45,136 nucleotides of DNA from a virus, in IMG/VR virus record IMGVR_UViG_3300032323_001184, positions 1-45,136 of that record, one strand, 5' to 3'. The position numbers and the translations under genes are program-made. The notes beneath the pieces are model-generated. The model did no database searches, had not been told where the DNA came from, and saw only the letters and a program-made list of their open reading frames with translations. This document shows positions 41,171 to 45,136 of this stretch, piece after piece. Numbering within the stretch: position 1 is the first letter of the stretch; each line of letters starts with the position of its first letter.

Positions 41171-41704
41171 CTAGTCCAGGAAGTGCCTGAGTTGGCTGGA
41201 AAGGTACTTAGTGGTGCTTCTTTGCTGTATTCCAGGGTGATTTACTTGCCTAGTAACAATCAATCTTCCCTTCCTAAAAAACACTAGTTTTCCGTTAGGG
41301 TCTTTAGGTCTTATTACGTGTGGCAAAGCGCCCTCGTGAACGGCAGCAGCGTAAGGTTTTTCTGCTCTAATACCTAGAAACTGACCTTTAGCGTTTCCTA
41401 AGTGATAACTCTTTAGTGAGTTACTAAGTGCTCCAGTTCCATATCCTTTTCTGCCTCTAGCGGCAACGCTCGCACCCTTCATTGCTTTTTCAAGTCGAAC
41501 TTCTAGATACCACCAAAGTGGACCAGAGCGAGTGTTTAGGAAAGAGTTTAATTTAGCGTCGTAGATAATAACTCTTGCAACGGTGTAACTAAACTTGCCA
41601 CCGCCAGCAAAAACGCCCTTTTTAATAGCCTTGCGTCCACCCCTAAGAAGCCTCTGCGCCCCATAAATCCACGGGCTATCTGGAATTAAACCGCCAGCAG
41701 GCAT
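41171..41704 (-). CDS. HK97 gp10-like neck protein
   Basis: This 177-residue protein starts at ATG 41704. The words KPYAAAVHEGALPHVIRP and LVFFRKGRLIVTRQVNHPGI are characteristic of the HK97 gp10-like family, whose members act at the head-tail joint. YAAAVHEG followed by an H-I-P turn is a strong hallmark. It lies between the tail-terminator and chaperone genes, as expected. An extended basic N-terminus (RGGRKAIKKG) is present. A 74-bp gap, 41097-41170, follows and holds nothing I can identify. Confidence 0.83.
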   Translation of the reverse strand: MPAGGLIPDSPWIYGAQRLLRGGRKAIKKGVFAGGGKFSYTVARVIIYDAKLNSFLNTRSGPLWWYLEVRLEKAMKGASVAARGRKGYGTGALSNSLKSYHLGNAKGQFLGIRAEKPYAAAVHEGALPHVIRPKDPNGKLVFFRKGRLIVTRQVNHPGIQQRSTTKYLSSQLRHFLD

Positions 41705-41705
41705 T

Positions 41706-42212
41706 TTATGGGACCGCCATAGTGATGTTTAGAGAGACAGTTTGGAATCCACCCTGAGGCTCTCCTACTTCAGAAGTAGCAATTACTCCGATACCAAATC
41801 CAGTGTCATCCCACTGGTCTAACTCATTGATTGACTGCATCAAAACCCAAGAGTCGATTGCCAGCATCGTAGAGGCTGCTTCGACTTTGTCTGCTGAAGG
41901 TGGTCTACCGTTCTGGCTAACTACGGGAGTGGCTCTAGAGATAGAAATATTTAAAGTTGCGCTTCTAGGAACGTGACACCTCATAGGCTGAGAGATTTCG
42001 GCACCCGGTGTTCCTAGATACATTTGGAGATACGAGACAACCAACTGCTCACAATCCACGGCTGGCTGTCCCATATTCCAATACTGACGCGCTGGTAAGT
42101 TGACATTGTAAGACTGAAAAGTGTTGACAACGCGCTCAAGGACTCCTTCTAGGAATTCCTTGAGGTTCATGGCGTCAGCAGAGACACCCCAGTTATCGAT
42201 TTCAGTCGCCAT
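41706..42212 (-). CDS. Tail terminator-like protein
   Basis: This 168-residue protein starts at ATG 42212 with GGAG 11 nt upstream. It contains LKEFLEGVLERVVNTFQSYN and PARQYWNMGQPAVDCEQLVV. The latter is a signature often seen in actinophage tail terminators. The C-terminal strand block GGFQTVSLNITMAV fits that fold. Tail terminators cap the tube and join it to the head. It sits upstream of the gp10-like neck gene. Confidence 0.72.
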   Translation of the reverse strand: MATEIDNWGVSADAMNLKEFLEGVLERVVNTFQSYNVNLPARQYWNMGQPAVDCEQLVVSYLQMYLGTPGAEISQPMRCHVPRSATLNISISRATPVVSQNGRPPSADKVEAASTMLAIDSWVLMQSINELDQWDDTGFGIGVIATSEVGEPQGGFQTVSLNITMAVP

Positions 42213-42219
42213 TGTTTTG

Positions 42220-42423
42220 TTACTCCGCTACCAAAGATGCGGTGCCACCGCCACCAGTAGTGCGCTTAGCCTCTGGCTTAGCAGGCTTTACTTCTGCTTC
42301 TACCACTGGCTCTACTACAACTGGCTTAGGTTCTGCCTTCTTCACTACTGGCTTCTTTGCTACGGTCTTCTTTGGTCGACCTGGCATGTCTTCAGCGCGG
42401 AAGTTAGTCATAATTCTTGACAT
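42220..42423 (-). CDS. Small Lys/Pro/Val-rich basic protein
   Basis: I place the start at ATG 42423, behind AGAGGAAAAA, giving 67 residues. The longer open frame reaching 42531 runs back into the preceding gene and has no ribosome site. The sequence MSRIMTNFRAEDMPGRPKK is followed by a low-complexity region of alternating Lys, Pro, Val and Glu, like a disordered tether. It lies in the connector operon. The role is unknown; a virion decoration or scaffold is possible. Confidence 0.68.
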   Translation of the reverse strand: MSRIMTNFRAEDMPGRPKKTVAKKPVVKKAEPKPVVVEPVVEAEVKPAKPEAKRTTGGGGTASLVAE

Positions 42424-42440
42424 TTTTTCCTCTTTCTTTA

Positions 42441-43547
42441 TTAGTTGTATAACTTGATGTTTAGGTTCCCAGTAACTACTTCGGAAACAGTGTCTACGTT
42501 TCCCACCGTTTTGGTGGCGTAGAGTGTCCATGTTCCAGGGTCTATGATTCCTAGTGCGTTATAAGCGTCCGCATAAGGAATTGAAAAAGTAATTCTTTCA
42601 CTAGCGTTATTCACCGTGATATTTGAACTGGAGACATTAACTGACTTAGTGCCACCGTAGTTGCTTACAGTCAATTGTGGGGTCCAACCAACTTCGTCAA
42701 AGAAGATGGTCACATCTGCGTTAGCGGTGTTGGAATTCCAAGTTGCTGGAGTGCTCTTTACTACGCTCAGGTCTACGCTGGTGTTTGCGGTCAGAACTGC
42801 GGTCTTAGGAGTGTAGCGACGTGCGCGTGGGACGTCAGGCGAGAACACTTTTGAACGACGCTTGGCTCCGTCAGGGTTTACTGACTTTAGGAATAGGTCA
42901 ACGGCATAAACGCCAGTACGCATATCGTCAATAAAGTCTTGACTGTCTAGAAGCGTGTAAGAAACTCCCTGACGCGAGATAGAAGTGACACGTTGCGGGA
43001 GAGCACAGTCGTCGTCGCCAGACCATAGTCGAGCGAATTCTAAAGCCAAAGTTCTAGCAGCCATACGACCAGCGGCAGGAATTGGAGAACCGTAAGTATA
43101 GGTAATTTCTACGTTACAAGGAGTCCAAGGGACTCCAGCAGTCGCTTGTAGAACCGAGTGGTCTACTAAGTAATAACTAGAAGGGTCAAGAATGTTTCCA
43201 GTTCTGTCTCGGACAGCGTGGATTTTTGTGACATTCTTACCGCGTAGACGAATTCTAGACTCAGGGGCTAGACCGTCGGCGACTAGTTCGGCATAGTTGT
43301 CGAAGTCATTGATTGGGATATTAAAAACTTCTCCGCCAACCAAAATACCACCGTAGTTACGAGAAGATGCGCCAAGGCGGTAGGCACGCTTAGCACATAC
43401 ATAGCGTTCGGTTACGGTAGTGGTGCCAGTGTATTTACGACCAGACAAGGCCCACATCAAAAATGATGCGGTTTCGCAGGCTTCTTGGGCATACTCGGTT
43501 AGTTCGTAGTCACCTAGGTCACTAGGTTGTACCCATAATACGGTCAT
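42441..43547 (-). CDS. Head-tail adaptor protein with Ig-like extension
   Basis: This is a 368-residue protein. Residues 1-235 (LTEYAQEACETASFLMWALS then GRKYTGTTTVTERYVC; YTYGSPIPAAGRMAARTLAL) match actinophage head-to-tail connector/adaptor proteins that attach to the portal. Residues 250-368 form an Ig-like beta-rich add-on (SNYGGTKSVNVSSSNITVNN) that is not usually part of adaptors. The extension may be exposed at the neck. The hairpin at 43573-43616 lies in its leader. Confidence 0.75.
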   Translation of the reverse strand: MTVLWVQPSDLGDYELTEYAQEACETASFLMWALSGRKYTGTTTVTERYVCAKRAYRLGASSRNYGGILVGGEVFNIPINDFDNYAELVADGLAPESRIRLRGKNVTKIHAVRDRTGNILDPSSYYLVDHSVLQATAGVPWTPCNVEITYTYGSPIPAAGRMAARTLALEFARLWSGDDDCALPQRVTSISRQGVSYTLLDSQDFIDDMRTGVYAVDLFLKSVNPDGAKRRSKVFSPDVPRARRYTPKTAVLTANTSVDLSVVKSTPATWNSNTANADVTIFFDEVGWTPQLTVSNYGGTKSVNVSSSNITVNNASERITFSIPYADAYNALGIIDPGTWTLYATKTVGNVDTVSEVVTGNLNIKLYN

Positions 43548-43572
43548 AAATATCTACATCTCTCACTAGTGT

Positions 43573-43616
43573 TACGGGCGACACGCTTTGTATTTCTACA
43601 ACTCGTGCCGCCCGTA
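43573..43616 (-). ncRNA. Two-stage RNA hairpin with GAAA tetraloop
   Basis: On the minus strand TACGGGCGGCACG pairs with CGTGTCGCCCGTA over 13 positions (one G-U). An AG/AG internal loop follows, then the stem TTGTA/TACAA capped by the tetraloop GAAA. Tandem A-G pairs and a GNRA loop are hallmarks of stable RNA folds. It lies 12 nt after the tail-tube stop, 25 nt before the next start, with no T run. It may stabilise or process the tail-tube message rather than end transcription. Confidence 0.6.
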
Positions 43617-43627
43617 TCAACCAACTA

Positions 43628-44752
43628 CTAAGCGGTTGGGTCCTCGTTGGAAACGATTACGCGGTCGATAGCAGCATCAGCATTGAAGGAGACGCTACCT
43701 GGGACGTTGTAGCCAGTGGTTCCGTTAGGAATAGAAGTAACTTCAGTGTACAGAGGAGACTCAGTCGCGCTGTTGAGAACAGTAATGCGAGCAGTGTTTC
43801 CTACGGTAGCAGTTACGTTACCTACTGGAGCGGTGCCAGGGATGGTGTAAGTGATGGTGTTAGCAGCAACGTTGACAGAAGCCAAAGTGACACTGTCAGT
43901 GTTGAAGTCGACACCAAGGTTCTGAACCTTCACAACATCGTTAGCGGTTAGAGTGTGTGCACCCGAGAAGGTGACAACTGCGTTAGTGGTTCCAGCAGCG
44001 ATGGTAGCACCAGAGATGGTGATAGTCGAAGCATCGACAACACCAGCCTTGGTGAAGTACATCGGGTTGGTGCTGTTGTCAGACCAAGTGTAGAAGCCCT
44101 TCAGACCAGTCGGTGCCCAGTCGGTGCGTGCATAAGAGTATGGACGCTCAGCGGCAACTGGGAACTCCCAGCGTCCGTCTGGACCAGAAAGGAACTGAGT
44201 GTTTCCAAGACCGTATCCTTCGAAAGTGGTAGCGAGCATACCGTTCTCAATTACACGGTCACCCGACTGACGCAACTTAGCGTATGGGAATACCCAGTGG
44301 AAGTAAGGAAGGTTAGAAGCCTTCTTACCGTTAGCAATTGCGTGAGACCAAGCCTCAATCGCAACACCGTTACCAGCAGGGTCGTCACCAACACCAGGAG
44401 ATGCCCAACCGACAGACTTTAGGTCTGGGTTAGCAAAGGTTCCTAGGTTCTTGCGAAGCAACAAACCACCTGAAATTAGAGCAGAGATTTCTGGGTCTGG
44501 CTCACAGATGGCAAGTTCCATAGTAATACGCTTTAGGGTGTCTGGAGACTTGTAGGTCACACAAACAACGCCGTTAGCGTTCTTCTCGGTGATTTCGTCG
44601 CCCTCTTCATATTCAGGGGTAAACGAAACACGCATAAATGCAGAAGTGGTGTACGAGTCACCAGGTCCGTTTAGCAAGTTACCGACAGCGTCCAAGCGGG
44701 TGACACGAATTGACACACCCTGGATGCTAGCAGCATATTCTTGAGTAGCCAT
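43628..44752 (-). CDS. Major tail tube protein
   Basis: This 374-residue protein starts at ATG 44752 behind AAGGAG. The N-terminal part (IQGVSIRVTRLDAVGNLL; FMRVSFTPEYEEGDEITEKN) and the later RITMELAICEPDPEISALIS match siphovirus tail-tube proteins of actinophages. The C-terminal part holds a beta module of the shared type (SGAHTLTANDVVKVQNLG), probably projecting from the tube surface. It is separated from the capsid gene by only 18 bp, an unusual placement before the adaptor. The hairpin after the stop could support high-level expression. Confidence 0.8.
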   Translation of the reverse strand: MATQEYAASIQGVSIRVTRLDAVGNLLNGPGDSYTTSAFMRVSFTPEYEEGDEITEKNANGVVCVTYKSPDTLKRITMELAICEPDPEISALISGGLLLRKNLGTFANPDLKSVGWASPGVGDDPAGNGVAIEAWSHAIANGKKASNLPYFHWVFPYAKLRQSGDRVIENGMLATTFEGYGLGNTQFLSGPDGRWEFPVAAERPYSYARTDWAPTGLKGFYTWSDNSTNPMYFTKAGVVDASTITISGATIAAGTTNAVVTFSGAHTLTANDVVKVQNLGVDFNTDSVTLASVNVAANTITYTIPGTAPVGNVTATVGNTARITVLNSATESPLYTEVTSIPNGTTGYNVPGSVSFNADAAIDRVIVSNEDPTA

Positions 44753-44770
44753 TTGGCTGTTCTCCTTAGG

Positions 44771-45136
44771 TTAGGCTGTGAGGTCTATTCTCACAGCAAG
44801 GTGGATGGAGGTGTCAAAGTAAACTGCCGCTGGGCGGATTGCCTTTAGCCTCATGTCATTCGCATTACCCGACACGTCGAACGCTTGCGCGAGACTGTCG
44901 TTCACGACATCGATATCGCCCACATAAGTGCGGACGGTACCTGTGGCGTAAATCCATTTGTTGGTGGCTGACGCAGCAGCGCCAGTCACGGTGTCTGGTC
45001 CAGTACCAGAGTAGCCAGAACCCACGATGATTGGAGTGCCACCGAATGTTTGTAGGTGAGGCTTTCCTTCTTCGTGAAGAAGCATGTTTGAGTTGCTAGC
45101 AAGAAGCGCAGCGACATCGCGAGTGATGTGAATTAC
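44771..45136 (-). CDS. Major capsid protein, C-terminal fragment
   Basis: The frame is open to the right edge and gives 122 residues, VIHITRDVAALLASNSNML and onward. It continues LQTFGGTPIIVGSGYSGTGP, then AVYFDTSIHLAVRIDLTA at the end. The IHI-TRD-AALLAS helix and the later G-TPI-VGSGY loop are typical of HK97-fold capsids of actinophages, and the terminal VRID strand is the P-domain end. The start lies beyond the window. Confidence 0.8.
   Translation of the reverse strand, partial: VIHITRDVAALLASNSNMLLHEEGKPHLQTFGGTPIIVGSGYSGTGPDTVTGAAASATNKWIYATGTVRTYVGDIDVVNDSLAQAFDVSGNANDMRLKAIRPAAVYFDTSIHLAVRIDLTA

Noticed and set aside
42424-42531. N-terminal extension of the small Lys/Pro-rich protein
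   Set aside because: It overlaps the end of the adaptor gene in another frame, while ATG 42423 has a strong AGAGGA site.

Overview
This window is part of the genome of a tailed bacteriophage with a long non-contractile tail (siphovirus type). The visible evidence is a major capsid C-terminus, head-tail connector and tail-terminator proteins, a tail-tube protein, tail-assembly chaperones that appear to need a frameshift, a 1122-residue tape measure protein and several very large tail-tip proteins. A WhiB-type regulator at 18250-18729 points to an actinobacterial host, because WhiB proteins are essentially confined to Actinobacteria and their phages. AGA/AGG arginine codons are common and base composition is moderate, so a low-to-moderate-GC actinobacterium, perhaps a freshwater planktonic one, is more likely than a high-GC soil species. 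That last step is inference. The family A polymerase carries Tyr at the position that has been linked to lytic phages, and I see no classical integrase.

Layout. 1-956 (+): end of a tail-appendage gene and a fibronectin-III protein with a Pro-Phe-Phe-Pro tail. 1013-5845 (+): a tightly coupled operon of four prolyl-4-hydroxylase-like Fe(II)/2-oxoglutarate oxygenases, one fused to a sulfotransferase, plus two related proteins of unknown function. 5842-6015 (-): a tiny gene. 6080-10464 (+): an ABC-ATPase/GNAT fusion, an 810-residue protein ending in an ADP-ribosyltransferase domain, a 42-residue acidic ORF and a small serine recombinase. 10364-13908 (-): a glycosyltransferase and a primase-helicase. 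14101-18249 (+): a membrane protein, a small DNA-binding-like protein, a metallophosphoesterase, and a sugar cassette of two glycosyltransferases around a cytidylyltransferase. 18250-28702 (-): WhiB regulator, small unknowns, a glycosylase-like protein, a GT-B-like protein, then the recombination and replication set (SSB-like, Sak4-like ATPase, Fe-S PD-(D/E)XK nuclease, SNF2-type helicase, RuvC-like resolvase, family A DNA polymerase). 28752-45136 (-): the virion module, read from capsid at the right edge through connector, tail tube, chaperones, tape measure and tail tip to an Ig-like tail protein. Terminase, portal and lysis genes are not seen and probably lie outside.

How it may work together. 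The most striking region is the protein-modification-like island at 1013-9763, which directly follows a gene ending in PFFP repeats. Four prolyl-hydroxylase-type oxygenases, a sulfotransferase, an acetyltransferase-ATPase, an ADP-ribosyltransferase and nearby glycosyltransferases suggest the phage may hydroxylate and then decorate its own proline-rich tail proteins, or modify host proteins or surface. This is a hypothesis from gene content and adjacency, not something the sequence proves. Several minus-strand intergenic regions also hold strong RNA hairpins, including one tipped with a GAAA tetraloop next to the tail-tube gene.
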